A DNA stretch of 64,000 bases from Hyalangium gracile (GTDB taxonomy: Bacteria; Myxococcota; Myxococcia; Myxococcales; Myxococcaceae): assembly GCF_020103725.1 (NCBI RefSeq), contig NZ_JAHXBG010000006.1:62001-126000 (forward strand). The letters run 5' to 3'. Every line of letters begins with the position of its first letter. Position 1 is the stretch's first letter. Of the stretch, positions 44,548 through 53,727 are shown one piece after another. The position numbers were made by a program, and so were the translations under genes. Under the pieces are notes generated by a model. That model saw nothing but the letters and a program-made list of their open reading frames with translations. It was not told the origin of the DNA and made no database searches.

Positions 44548-47012
44548 CAAGCCTGCCGGCGGCGCAGGCGGAAGGCGATCACCAGCGCGCAGGCGACACC
44601 CAGGAGCATCCACGTCTCCGGCTCCGGCACGCTGGGCACGGAGTCCGGATCCACGGGCTTCAGGCCCGCCTCGTCATACTGCTCCTGGCGCTCGAGGACG
44701 ACGGCCCCCGTCACCTCCGTGACGAGCTGATGGCGGGAGGCCAGCTGGACGGCCTGGGCGCGCGGCTCCGGCTCATTCGTGGCAATCAGCCGGGAGACCT
44801 CCTCGCGGGCCCACAGGCGCGCCAGGTGCGGAGACGTCTTCCACGCGGACTCCGGAAGCTCCAGCCCCGCGCGGAGCATGCGCTCGCGGTGGACCTGGGG
44901 AGTGGCGTGGCCCCAGGAGGAGAACAGGTTCTTCAGGTCCTCCTCCAGCGTGCCCAGTCGCGGCACGGTGCGGAACGAGGCGTAGGGCGCGAGGTCCACC
45001 GCCATCTTGTTCGGGCCCTGTCCCACCATCACGTCGAGGAGCTCGGCGAGAGGCGCGGGCGTGGGCCACCTGCTGGCGGCGTACTCGCGCGAGGTGGTGT
45101 CGCCCGAGAGGCGCGGGGTTCCCAGCGGCTGAGGCCCGTGGACCCACACCGCGACGGTGCGCCCCTGGGGAGCCGCCAGTGACCACGCGCGGGCGAGCGC
45201 GGCGTTGGCATCCTGCCCGCCGACGGGGGACAGCTCCCTCACCCGCTCCGCCGCGCGCTGGAGCGCCGCTGCATCCGCCTTGCCCAGGGGCAGCAGCTCC
45301 TCCACGCCATCCCAGGCGGCCAGGACGGCCAGCTCCGTGCCCTGGGGGAAGGCGGACAGGGCGGCGGCGACCTGCGGCAGGGCGTCCTTCATTCCCGCCG
45401 AGGCATCCAGGATGAGCAGAACCCGCTCGGGCACCTCCGCCACGGTGTTGCGCACCTGCTGGCGCACCACATAGGCCGGGTCGAACATGTCCTCCGCCCA
45501 GGCGATGTCCGCGGCGCCCTTGCGCTGGACGGTGAGCACGGCCTGGGGCGGGACGAGCGCCTCGTCGCTCAGCGCGGCCAGCCACTCGCTCACCCCATCC
45601 TTGCGCTGCTCCAGGTTGCCACCGGCCGGCGTGGTGAGGGGACGCAGGGACTCGACGCGCACCACGTGCCGGAAGTCCTCGGCGATGTGGAAGTTGCGCT
45701 CGGCCAGGGTGGGCAGCGGCAGGGAGGCGAAGCGGCCCTCGTCCCGGGGCGCGAGCGGCGCGGTGATGCCGATTTTGATCTTCATCGGCGGCCCCTTGAC
45801 GATCGGGAAGCACTGGACCTGGATGCGATCCTTGCCCTTCTGGGTAATGAGCAGCGGATCCCTCCGGGCATGGACGACCTTCTGGTAGGCGGCGCGCACC
45901 TGCTTGGTGCTGGAGAAGGCGGCCTCGCGCTCCTGGCCGTCGATGTAGAGCGTCACCCGGGACACCACCGCGCCTGGCGGGAGGGCCACCTGGGTGCGAG
46001 CTTCGGCCTGGCCGGTGGCCGTCATCTCGAAGCTCATCGTCCACTCCAGGTACGCGAGCGCAGCGTCGCCATCCACCGCGCCCTTCATCTCCGAGCTGAC
46101 GAGGGACAGCCCGGGGACGCGGCCTCCGACATGCTCACCGCCCAGCTCCGAGTCCCAGCTGGAGGAGCGGAAGCCCTTGCCCCGGCGGAGGTTGTCCGGC
46201 TTGGGGACGGAATTGAACGTGCGCCCTGTCACCCGGTAGTAGGTGTCCCGCGCGTCCTCGGCGCTGATCTGCGAATCGAAGGACAGCAGGAAGGCCACGA
46301 GGCTGGAGCGCTTCACGCCGAGGTAGCTCGAGGCGAGCAGCGTCTCCTCGTCTCCCACCGAGCGCAGCCACTGCAGCCCCGCGCGGCGGGTCTCCGGCCG
46401 GGTGCCGTGCGTTGCGGCTTGCAGCGCCACCTGGGTCACCGCGCCCGTCACCTCCACGGTGGACAGCGCGAGCAGGGCAACCAAGGCCCCGTGCAACGGG
46501 CGCAGGGGAGAGGCGTGGTGTACCGCATGGAGCTTCTTCAGCCGGCGCCGCAGCACCAGGGCCGTGATGAAGGACAGGTGGGGCGAGAGCGGCAGCAGGC
46601 CCAGCCCGTAGATGATCACGCCGATGAAACCCAGGGGCGCGAACGGCAGGAAGATGAGGGAGTAGATGGTGCTCACCGCCAGCGCCATGCCGTTGAGGAG
46701 GATGGCGGCGCGCAGCAGGCGGGGGTTGCGCGTGTGCGAGTAGATCAGCGCCACGGCGTTGCCCAGCGGTACGCTGGCCACGAGCAGCGAGTGCACGTGG
46801 GTGGGCACCGGATCGAAGAACTCGCTGGCGCACCATGCCCAGGCCAGCTCGATGGTGAGCGTCGCCGCGGGCACGATGATGCCGAACAGGCACATGCAGG
46901 CCGTCCCGAACGTCGACCACTTGGGCTCTTCCTTGGCCGGGAAGGTGTGCAGCTTCACCGGCGGTTGGGAAGGCGGTTCGACGGGGAGGGGCTGTCTCGA
47001 GGGCTCGTTCAC
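44547..47012 (-). CDS. VIT/vWA membrane protein with PEP-CTERM tail
   Basis: An 821-residue protein. The start is GTG 47012 with GGAGA 5 nt upstream. After a Pro-rich leader come about five N-terminal membrane helices (~38-205). A VIT domain (~345-450; QVALPPGAVVSRVTLYIDGQ, then AAYQKVVHARRDP) and a vWA-like domain with a degenerate MIDAS (LLILDASAGMKD) follow. The C-terminus is a classical PEP-CTERM signal: VPEPETWMLLG, hydrophobic helix, then RLRRRQA. VIT/vWA proteins resemble inter-alpha-trypsin-inhibitor heavy chains and mediate adhesion. The N-terminal polytopic membrane domain is unusual for a sorted protein. Heads a three-gene sorting operon. Confidence 0.87.
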   Translation of the reverse strand: MNEPSRQPLPVEPPSQPPVKLHTFPAKEEPKWSTFGTACMCLFGIIVPAATLTIELAWAWCASEFFDPVPTHVHSLLVASVPLGNAVALIYSHTRNPRLLRAAILLNGMALAVSTIYSLIFLPFAPLGFIGVIIYGLGLLPLSPHLSFITALVLRRRLKKLHAVHHASPLRPLHGALVALLALSTVEVTGAVTQVALQAATHGTRPETRRAGLQWLRSVGDEETLLASSYLGVKRSSLVAFLLSFDSQISAEDARDTYYRVTGRTFNSVPKPDNLRRGKGFRSSSWDSELGGEHVGGRVPGLSLVSSEMKGAVDGDAALAYLEWTMSFEMTATGQAEARTQVALPPGAVVSRVTLYIDGQEREAAFSSTKQVRAAYQKVVHARRDPLLITQKGKDRIQVQCFPIVKGPPMKIKIGITAPLAPRDEGRFASLPLPTLAERNFHIAEDFRHVVRVESLRPLTTPAGGNLEQRKDGVSEWLAALSDEALVPPQAVLTVQRKGAADIAWAEDMFDPAYVVRQQVRNTVAEVPERVLLILDASAGMKDALPQVAAALSAFPQGTELAVLAAWDGVEELLPLGKADAAALQRAAERVRELSPVGGQDANAALARAWSLAAPQGRTVAVWVHGPQPLGTPRLSGDTTSREYAASRWPTPAPLAELLDVMVGQGPNKMAVDLAPYASFRTVPRLGTLEEDLKNLFSSWGHATPQVHRERMLRAGLELPESAWKTSPHLARLWAREEVSRLIATNEPEPRAQAVQLASRHQLVTEVTGAVVLERQEQYDEAGLKPVDPDSVPSVPEPETWMLLGVACALVIAFRLRRRQA

Positions 47013-47119
47013 GCGGATCTCCAGGCCGGAGCGGATCCTAGCCTGAGTGTCCCTCGGTCCGCCTGGGGGGCGCCATGCACACGCTCGGCGCATGGCGCTC
47101 CCTCTGGGAAGGACCGCCG

Positions 47120-49510
47120 CTAGAAGTCGAGCCCCTCGTACTTGTAGGCGAGCTGCAGGTAGGCCATGACGCCGCCCGGCGGGGAGCCGAGCTGGTCCAC
47201 GCCCCGGTTGTTGAAGACGTTGAGGACGTTGGCGCTCAGGGCCAGCCCGCTGTCGAAGGTGTAGCCGAGGGCGACGTCCGCCACGAAGCGAGCGGGGACC
47301 TTGCCTTCCTCGAAGAACACCGCGCTGTCCCACCGACCCGAGCGGAACTGGTAGGGCGTCTGGTACCGGCCGAAGACGCGCACGAAGGAGTTCCGCACCA
47401 GCAGGTTCTGCACGGTGACGGAGGCCTTGAGCTTCAGGTCCGGCACGTTCAGCAGGAGCGGAGGCTGGGTCGGGTCGCCGCTGCGGAAGCGCAGCAGCTT
47501 GATGTACGAGATGCTGCCGTTGAGGCTGATCTCGGGGGAGAGCTTGTACTCGGCGCCCAGGTCGGCTCCGGCCACGCGGGAGCGGCCGAAGTTGGAGTAG
47601 GTGGAGAGGGTGCCCTGCTGCGGGGTGCCCTCCGCCACGGGCGTGCCATCCGGGTAGAAGGCGAAGGTGCCGTTGGCGGGGTTGGCCCGCGAGGTCAGCG
47701 CGCTGATGAAGTTCTCGTACCACGAGTGGTAGGCGACGATGTCCACCAGGAGCTTCTCGGAGAAGGTCGCCTTGTAGCCGACCTCGACCGAGTCCACGCT
47801 CTCGGGCACCAGGGAGGGGATCTCCGAGAGCACGTTGCCCTCCGCGTCCTTGATGGTGAAGCCGGTCTTGTTGCCCAGCAGGACGTTGCTGATGAGCAGG
47901 TAGTTCTCCAGGATGGTGGGGCTCTTGAAGGCGCGGTTGTAGCCGAGCCGCAGGTGCTGGTTGCGGGTGGGGCTGTAGACGACGGCGGCCTTGGGGCTGA
48001 ACTGCGCCGAGTAGTCGGAGTGGGTGTCGAGCCGCGCGGCGGCCACCAGGCGGAGCTTGTCACGCAGCAGCGAGTAGTCGCCCTGCAGGTAGCCGCCGAT
48101 CTCCCGGGCGCTGAGCTTCTTGCCGTTCACGTCGGCCAGGTAGGAGCCCTCGGAGCTGGGGTTGTAGAGGCGCAGCTGGAGGCCGGTGATGAACTTCAAG
48201 CCGCCCAGCTGGTTCTGGTACTGCACCTCCGAGTCGAGCAGCTGGCTCTTGTCGATGAAGCGGATCTGATCCCTCACCGGATCCAGGGTGGAGGGGTCCT
48301 CCGGGGGGCCGCCATCGGGCTGCACCACGCTGGCGAGCCGGTCCAGCTGGTAGGTGCCGCCCGCGTTGCTGTAGGTGCGGGACACCTGGACGAACCAGTT
48401 GGGGTGGCTGGCGGACACCGTCTGCTGGTGCACCTGCCAGCCGCGCAGGTGGTTGCGGCCGGAGTTGGTGAGCGTCACGCCGTCGGTGAGCGAGAAGCCG
48501 TAGCCTCCCTTGAAGTTCCAGTCTCCCAGCCGGTAGTAGAGGAAGCCCTCGGCCTTGGCGGAGAGGACGTCGTAGTTCTTCAGCAGATCCCCCTCGAAGA
48601 CGAGCGGGCGGGCGGTGCTGCCGTAGTAGTGGGACTGCAGCTCGCGGCTGGGAGCGAAGTCGCGGCCGCGCAGCAGCTGGCCGTTGAACTTGTAGCCGAA
48701 GTCCTTGTTGACGGTGCCCGCCACGCGCGCGGAGCCGTCGATGAGCTGCTGGGTGCCGCCGCGCAGCGCCGCGGAGACGCCGGACTCATCCCACGGCGTC
48801 TTGGTGAGGACGTTGATGACGCCGGCGTGGGCGTTGGCGCCATAGAGGGCGGAGGCGGGGCCGACGACCACCTCCACGGACTTGATGTCGAGGTTGGGGG
48901 TGGGCAGCTGGGGGCCCAGCGGCAGGCCGCTGCCGGGGAGCTGGGCCAGCCGGCCGTCCATCATGGTGATCATCCGCGAGTTGAACTGGGTGTTGAAGCC
49001 GCGGGTGGAGATGCGCTTCTCGTTGATGCCGGTGTCCGCGTAGTCGATGCCCTTCACCGACGAGAGGGCGGCCATGTACGAGGTGCCGCCGCTCATCTGG
49101 ATGGTCTTGGCGTTGACGGACTCGACGGTGACGGGGGACTCGAGGCGCTTCTCGCCGAACTTCGAGCCGGTGACGACGATCTCCTCGCCGAACTGCTCAT
49201 CGAGCTTCAGGTCCGCCTCGATGGAGACGACCTTGCCGGCGACGACGTCCACGGACTGGGTGACGTCCGCGTAGCCGGGGAAGGAGATCTTCAGCTCGCG
49301 CTTGGAGGGAGGGACGTTGCGCAGCTCGAACTGGCCTTCGGCGTTGGTGGTGGCCGTCAGCTCGGTGCCCACCACCGTCACCTGGGCCTCGGGGAGCGGC
49401 TCGTTGCCCTCGACGTAGACCGTGCCCCGAACCGTCCCGCCCTCCTGGGCCCAGGCCGCTGCGCCCAGGCATAGCGAGACGACTATGACCCACTGCGTCA
49501 TGAGCTTCAT
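47120..49510 (-). CDS. TonB-dependent outer-membrane receptor
   Basis: A 796-residue protein with signal peptide (cleavage after AWA), an N-terminal carboxypeptidase-regulatory-like beta domain (~24-105; GTVRGTVYVEGNEPLPEAQVTVVG) and a plug domain (EIVVTGSKFGEKRLESPVTVESV onward, ~108-225). A 22-strand barrel follows, with the family C-terminal end FNNRGVDQLGS and LAYKYEGLDF. These receptors import siderophores, cobalamin or oligosaccharides using TonB energy. No neighbouring TonB/ExbB or transport gene gives a substrate. A ribosome binding site (GGGGG stretch) precedes the ATG at 49510. Confidence 0.92.
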   Translation of the reverse strand: MKLMTQWVIVVSLCLGAAAWAQEGGTVRGTVYVEGNEPLPEAQVTVVGTELTATTNAEGQFELRNVPPSKRELKISFPGYADVTQSVDVVAGKVVSIEADLKLDEQFGEEIVVTGSKFGEKRLESPVTVESVNAKTIQMSGGTSYMAALSSVKGIDYADTGINEKRISTRGFNTQFNSRMITMMDGRLAQLPGSGLPLGPQLPTPNLDIKSVEVVVGPASALYGANAHAGVINVLTKTPWDESGVSAALRGGTQQLIDGSARVAGTVNKDFGYKFNGQLLRGRDFAPSRELQSHYYGSTARPLVFEGDLLKNYDVLSAKAEGFLYYRLGDWNFKGGYGFSLTDGVTLTNSGRNHLRGWQVHQQTVSASHPNWFVQVSRTYSNAGGTYQLDRLASVVQPDGGPPEDPSTLDPVRDQIRFIDKSQLLDSEVQYQNQLGGLKFITGLQLRLYNPSSEGSYLADVNGKKLSAREIGGYLQGDYSLLRDKLRLVAAARLDTHSDYSAQFSPKAAVVYSPTRNQHLRLGYNRAFKSPTILENYLLISNVLLGNKTGFTIKDAEGNVLSEIPSLVPESVDSVEVGYKATFSEKLLVDIVAYHSWYENFISALTSRANPANGTFAFYPDGTPVAEGTPQQGTLSTYSNFGRSRVAGADLGAEYKLSPEISLNGSISYIKLLRFRSGDPTQPPLLLNVPDLKLKASVTVQNLLVRNSFVRVFGRYQTPYQFRSGRWDSAVFFEEGKVPARFVADVALGYTFDSGLALSANVLNVFNNRGVDQLGSPPGGVMAYLQLAYKYEGLDF

Positions 49511-49683
49511 GAGAACCCCCTCCGTAGGCTTCGGGCGCGGACGATGGCCCTCCGCCGGCTGCGCTTCAAGTTGAAAGTTGATTCAGGTTTCGGGGGCCGC
49601 GTAGCACCGGCATTTCGTCACTGTCAATGCGCGGCGAGTCAAGACCCGCGGCATCTCCTATGGATCGAGTGCTTGACGGCATT

Positions 49684-49719
49684 TAACCAAATGGTTAGTT
49701 TGCCGATCGGTTAATTACC
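49684..49719. promoter_or_regulatory. Palindromic operator region before the ArsR gene
   Basis: TAACCAAATGGTTA (49684-49697) is a perfect palindrome with 6-bp arms. A related half-palindromic GGTTAATTACC lies at 49709-49719, just before the ATG at 49725. AT-rich palindromes here are typical ArsR-dimer sites, and the position overlaps the promoter and start, so autorepression is likely. Confidence 0.5.
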
Positions 49720-49724
49720 TGAAC

Positions 49725-50111
49725 ATGATCGATCCCCTCAGCGCCACCTTCGCGGCCCTTGCAGACCCCACTCGGCGGGCGATCCTCGCTCGGCTGGCAA
49801 AGGGCGAGACCTCCGTCACCGAGCTCGCACAGCCGTTCGAGATGAGCCTCCCGGCAGTGACGAAGCACCTCAAGGTGCTCGAGCGCGCCGGGCTGATCAC
49901 GCGGAGCCGCACGGCTCAGTGGAGACCGTGTCGTCTGGCGCCAGCGCCGCTGAAGACCGCCAACGACTGGCTCGAGGACTACCGACAGTTCTGGGAAGGC
50001 AGCTTCGACAGGCTCGAGGACTACCTCGCTGACCTGCAGGGGCAGCCGCGTCCGAAACGCACCCGCAGGGTGACACCCCCGAAGAAGTCCCGAACAGGAG
50101 AGAAGACATGA
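49725..50111 (+). CDS. ArsR-family transcriptional regulator
   Basis: A 128-residue protein with the ArsR winged helix (LADPTRRAILARLAKGETSVTELAQPF, then SLPAVTKHLKVLERAGLITRSR). No Cys metal-sensor motif (ELCVCDL) is present, as in the ArsR regulators that are paired with AHSA1 genes. The ATG of the next gene overlaps its stop (ATGA), so the pair is an operon; the palindrome at 49684 is its probable operator. Confidence 0.93.
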   Translation: MIDPLSATFAALADPTRRAILARLAKGETSVTELAQPFEMSLPAVTKHLKVLERAGLITRSRTAQWRPCRLAPAPLKTANDWLEDYRQFWEGSFDRLEDYLADLQGQPRPKRTRRVTPPKKSRTGEKT

Positions 50112-50575
50112 ACGCAGCGCTCGATCCAAATGAACTCGCGAAGCGGCAGCTCGAATTGACCCGGCTGATCAACGCGCCACGCGCGCTGGTCTTTCAGGCG
50201 TTCACGGACGCGAAGATGATCTCGAACTGGTGGGGGCCGAACGGGTTTCGGACGACGACCTACAGCAAGGACGTGCGGCCCGGCGGCGCGTGGCGCTTCA
50301 CGATGCACGGTCCCGACGGCACCGACTACTCGAACCACATCCTCTACACGAAGGTGGTCCCCGACGAGCGGCTCGAGTGGGACCACGGCACGAAGGAAGG
50401 GGAGGTGTTGTTCAAAGCCGTCGTCACCTTCAAGGACGAAGGCGGCAAGACGCGTGTCACGCTCCAGCACACCTTGCCGACCGTCGAAGCTCGCGAGCAG
50501 GCGGCGAAGTACGCAATCGAGGGTGGAATCCAGACCCTCGCGCGGCTCGAAGCGCACCTCGCATCTCAGCGTTGA
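50108..50575 (+). CDS. AHSA1/SRPBCC-domain protein
   Basis: A 155-residue protein with the SRPBCC helix-grip fold of the AHSA1 (activator of Hsp90 ATPase-like) group: INAPRALVFQAFTDAKMISNWWGPNGF, GGAWRFTMHGPDG and the C-terminal amphipathic helix with ARLEAHL. Such proteins bind hydrophobic ligands, and are commonly encoded with an ArsR regulator as here. Ligand unknown. Confidence 0.93.
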   Translation: MNAALDPNELAKRQLELTRLINAPRALVFQAFTDAKMISNWWGPNGFRTTTYSKDVRPGGAWRFTMHGPDGTDYSNHILYTKVVPDERLEWDHGTKEGEVLFKAVVTFKDEGGKTRVTLQHTLPTVEAREQAAKYAIEGGIQTLARLEAHLASQR

Positions 50576-50867
50576 GGAGGCGGCCTCGCTGGAGTGTGGC
50601 GGGCGGCTGGGCAGGAGCTTCGCGCTCGAGGTGTTCGCCTGTGGCCGAGGGCGTGTCTCGGTCACCCTGGGTCGATCCGCTGAGACGGGCGGTATTTGAC
50701 GCTGGAGCAGGAGGGGGAGTCGCGGAGGGCTCCCTGGGCAGGAGGGTTTCTGTCGGCTGGTCAGGCTTCGCCACAGGTGCGGCTGTTCCATCACGGGGAC
50801 ACGCCGTGGCTCCAGACGGTAGAGCATGACCGCAAGTGCTGCAGGCGCGGGAGCTGTAGACGGTCAT
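50576..50867 (-). pseudogene. Zinc-ribbon N-terminus of a lost protein, probably a kinase
   Basis: A minus-strand frame begins at ATG 50867 with MTVYSSRACSTCGHALPSGATACPRD, a zinc-ribbon leader seen at the N-terminus of some myxobacterial Ser/Thr kinases, followed by ~80 residues of Pro/Ala/Thr-rich linker. No kinase domain follows; the frame runs into the AHSA1 gene in antisense. A truncated remnant. Just upstream, at 50892-50990 (minus), another fragment reads FENCTDAAYHILTAYGCVLQ and stops, an unidentified gene end. Confidence 0.35.
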
Positions 50868-51024
50868 ATGCGAGGAGCCTTCCCTCGCACGTCATAGCTT
50901 GGGGAGCCAGTTCTTCGACGGGGGCTGCAGCACACAGCCGTAGGCCGTGAGGATGTGGTACGCCGCGTCCGTGCAGTTCTCGAACCGTTTCGAGCGCCCG
51001 GGCGGGCGTCTCGAGACGAGCGCC

Positions 51025-51444
51025 CTACAGGTTCGGGTCGGTGCAGCTATCCGGGCACGTCTGGCCGGGAGGGCAGTAACAAGGGGAGTTCACGACCAGG
51101 ATCCTGGTCACCGGGGTGGACGCGCCGAACCAGGAGACGCCATCCTGGACCATCTTCCACTGGAACACGTAGTTCCCCGTGGTGGTCGGCGCCTTGAAGG
51201 TGGCGATGAAGGTCTTCGTGGCGCCCGGGCCGGTGGCGTCGGCCGAGTCCAGGTAGACGCGCCCGCGGCCCCAGGTGGTGTTGTCCTGGGGGTTCTGCGA
51301 ACCGAGCCTGTATCCGGCCGTGTCCGTCCACGTGGAGCCGCCCGTGTTCTTCATCGTCACCACGGCCGTGAAGTAGGTCCCCTTCTGGACCGTGGAGGGC
51401 ACCTACATGCTCACGAAGGCCGCGTCCTGCATGTTCTGGATGAA
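51025..51444 (-). pseudogene. In-frame continuation of the PPC lipoprotein behind two amber codons
   Basis: The frame is the same as the PPC gene ending at 51445. After its TAG (51445-51447) the sequence reads FIQNMQDAAFVSM, another TAG (51403-51405), then VPSTVQKGTYFTAVVTMKN and a full NBR1-like Ig domain (four-Trp FW type; GSTWTDTAGYRLG, VFQWKMVQDGVSWFG) and a Cys-rich end stopping at 51025. No frameshift is present. In homologous layouts the linker is continuous, and Gln (CAG) would fit both stop positions. Confidence 0.6.
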
Positions 51445-52563
51445 CTAGTTGTAATAGTCCGTGTAGTTCACGCCGATGCGCATGCCGGTGATGGGCGTGT
51501 GCTTCGCTTCGACGAGGACGTAGTAGCGGCCCGTCTTGCCCCAGCCCATCGAGCAGTTGGTATTGGTTGAGATTCCGTCGTCCTTGCAGTCGTGGTTGTA
51601 GCTCGTGGGCGCCTGCTCGTACTTCACGTACAGGTTCGCGTACCCGGTGCCTCCGGAGGTGAAGAACTGGACGTTATTCTTTCCCCAAGGCATGTCGATC
51701 TCGAACCGGCGCTGCTCCCCCACGGCCATGGAGACGTCGATGTACGGCTGTCCGCGAACGAGGACGGGCGCGGTATAGGGGCGATCCATCATCACCAGGA
51801 ACTGAGCCCCGCTGCTCGCGGAGGTGCCGTAGAGCTTGATGTAATACGTGCCAGCGGTCGGGGAGTACAACGTGCACGTCTCGCTGTTGCTGTAGCCCGT
51901 CGACCTGCAATCGTATGCGTCCGTCCTGGGCCAATCGCTTCTCCGGACGTAGAGGTCAGCGTTCCCGGTGCCTCCCGCGGTCGTGAACGTCACGCTGTTC
52001 ACGCCTGTGGGAATCGTGACCAGGTAACCGCACGAGAACAGCCCTTGCGGGGTGTTGATGTTCGAGTACGTGCGACCCATGTCGACGAGGGTGGTGCTGG
52101 TGCAGGGAGTGGCATAGGTGGCGGTCAAGCTCGCGCCGCTGTAGGTGCCGTATCCGTAGAGCCGAACGTAATAGGTGCCGGATTGGGGCGACTCGATGGT
52201 GCATTGCTCTTCGTTGGTCACCCCCATCGAGCGACAGTCGTGCAAGGCCGCGTCTGGCGTCAGGCCACGACGGACGTACAGATCCGCGTCACCCGTCCCG
52301 CCTGTCGTCTTGAACGTCAGCCCCGCCACACCGCTCGGGACGGTCAATTTGTAGATGCAGGACCAGCTGCCCTGGGCACCCGAGAGGTTGGCCTGGGCCA
52401 CGTCCTTGGTGAGCGAATACGTAGAGGTGCAGTCTCCCGCGAGCGGCTGCTGGATCGCCGCGAGGTCGAACTTGGGCGCAGGCTCCGGGACTTCCGACCC
52501 CGGGAGCTCACCCGGACCACAGGCGACCACGAACGCGAAACATGCTGCGTACATCGTTCTCAT
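51445..52563 (-). CDS. Lipoprotein with PPC-like domains (interrupted by amber codon)
   Basis: A 372-residue protein as annotated to the first stop. Signal peptide and lipobox (AFVVACG). Three bacterial pre-peptidase C-terminal (PPC)-like beta domains follow, each with GGTGDADLYVRRG or a similar DLYV core and a Cys pair (CRSMGVTNEEQC, CRSTGYSNSETC, CKDDGISTNTNC). PPC domains occur at the end of secreted proteases and bind surfaces. No catalytic domain remains. The frame continues past this TAG for another ~140 codons (51025-51444), so the annotated end may be a nonsense mutation. Confidence 0.7.
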   Translation of the reverse strand: MRTMYAACFAFVVACGPGELPGSEVPEPAPKFDLAAIQQPLAGDCTSTYSLTKDVAQANLSGAQGSWSCIYKLTVPSGVAGLTFKTTGGTGDADLYVRRGLTPDAALHDCRSMGVTNEEQCTIESPQSGTYYVRLYGYGTYSGASLTATYATPCTSTTLVDMGRTYSNINTPQGLFSCGYLVTIPTGVNSVTFTTAGGTGNADLYVRRSDWPRTDAYDCRSTGYSNSETCTLYSPTAGTYYIKLYGTSASSGAQFLVMMDRPYTAPVLVRGQPYIDVSMAVGEQRRFEIDMPWGKNNVQFFTSGGTGYANLYVKYEQAPTSYNHDCKDDGISTNTNCSMGWGKTGRYYVLVEAKHTPITGMRIGVNYTDYYN

Positions 52564-52778
52564 TGAAATGGAATTCAAAGATAGACCCTTGGGATGCGCT
52601 GAACTGATCATCAGCTCAAGCGAGGGCGCCATCCTAATGAGAGGGCTGACACTCCAGGTTCATTGGGGGTTACCCAATGTCAGGGAACGGGAGAGAAGGG
52701 GGCTCATGCCTCCATCTCCTGGCACGGGCGCTCGGGCTCTTGGAGAGTTCATGCATGGCGCGGGGTAGAGTGGGGAGG

Positions 52779-53252
52779 ATGGCGATCACCCTGCGCCCTT
52801 CCACCCTTGCCGATGTCGATGCGATGTTCCGCGTCTGGCATGACGCCGTGCGGGCGACGCATCATTTCCTGTCCGAGGAGGACATCGCGTTCTACGCGAC
52901 GATGGTCCGCGAGCAGTATCTGCCGACGGCGGCATTCACCGTCGCCGTGGACGACGCGGATGGCGCCGGGCGGGTGGTGGGGTTTCTGGGCGTGACCGGT
53001 TCGAAGCTCGACGCGCTGTTCATCGACCCGGCCGTCCACGGCCGCGGGATCGGACGGCGGATGGTGGAGTTCGCCCGCGCGGGACACGACGTCATGGACC
53101 TCGACGTCAACGAGGCCAATGACGCGGCCCGCGCGTTCTATGAGCACATGGGCTTCGTGCGGATCGGCCGATCGCCGCTCGACGATCAGGGCCGACCGAT
53201 GCCGCTGCTGCACCTTCGGTGGACACGCGGGGACGGCAAGCACGTGGCGTGA
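52779..53252 (+). CDS. GNAT-family N-acetyltransferase
   Basis: A 157-residue protein with the GNAT fold: RPSTLADVDAMFRVWHDAV at the N-terminus, the acetyl-CoA-binding V/I-x-x-x-x-R-G-x-G-x-G/A loop as AVHGRGIGRRMVEFA and the terminal beta/alpha part AFYEHMGFVRIGRSPLD. It transfers an acetyl group to a small molecule or peptide N-terminus. The sequence is similar to YjaB-type acetyltransferases. The start at 52779 has GGGGAGG immediately before it; an upstream ATG at 52755 gives an 8-residue longer protein. Confidence 0.9.
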   Translation: MAITLRPSTLADVDAMFRVWHDAVRATHHFLSEEDIAFYATMVREQYLPTAAFTVAVDDADGAGRVVGFLGVTGSKLDALFIDPAVHGRGIGRRMVEFARAGHDVMDLDVNEANDAARAFYEHMGFVRIGRSPLDDQGRPMPLLHLRWTRGDGKHVA

Positions 53253-53440
53253 CGGCGGCGGCTCAGCTCATCCACCCACAGCCCGGGGACACAGGTCGCG
53301 GGTCCCTCGCTGCGGGGCGGGTCCCCCCGTCGCTGACAGGTCCGCCCGCCCCGGCGTCCCGCTCTCCATCGAATCACGGCCTCACGCGTGCTCACGCCAT
53401 GGATGGCTCACTCTCGCTTCACCCTCTCTCCTGAAGGCGA

Positions 53441-53727
53441 TCAGGGGATGACGATCGGCACGAACATGCTCCTGCCGTCGTAGGCCGTCCAGGCCGACCC
53501 GAGGGTGGTGCGCGGATACGTCGTGCTGGGGTTGATCGGCCTGGGCGCGCCGAAGGCGAGGTTCAAGTCGGGGGCCGAGGCCACGAAGGTCGTCACATCC
53601 TGGCCAGAGGCCGGGCAGGCCGCGCCATTGGGCACCCGCTGCGCCGAGAAGTAGAGCTGGTAGGCGCCGTTGTATCTGCTCAGGTCCGGCGCCCAGATCA
53701 TGCAGTAGTCGTAGGAGCACCATGCCG
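53441..53727 (-). pseudogene. Fragment of a GH43-like glycosidase
   Basis: A minus-strand segment after an in-frame TGA reads AWCSYDYCMIWAPDLSRYNGA and YQLYFSAQRVPNGAACP and ends at 53441 with FVPIVIP. The WAPDLSRYNGAYQLYFS pattern is that of five-bladed GH43/GH117-type glycosidases. Only about 90 residues survive, without N-terminal catalytic blades. It is joined directly to a kinase remnant on the same strand. Confidence 0.45.

Noticed and set aside
51403-51447. Genome-wide reassignment of TAG to glutamine
   Set aside because: The rhodanese, the EEP protein and the MATE gene in this window end in TAG with normal lengths, so TAG is a real stop here.
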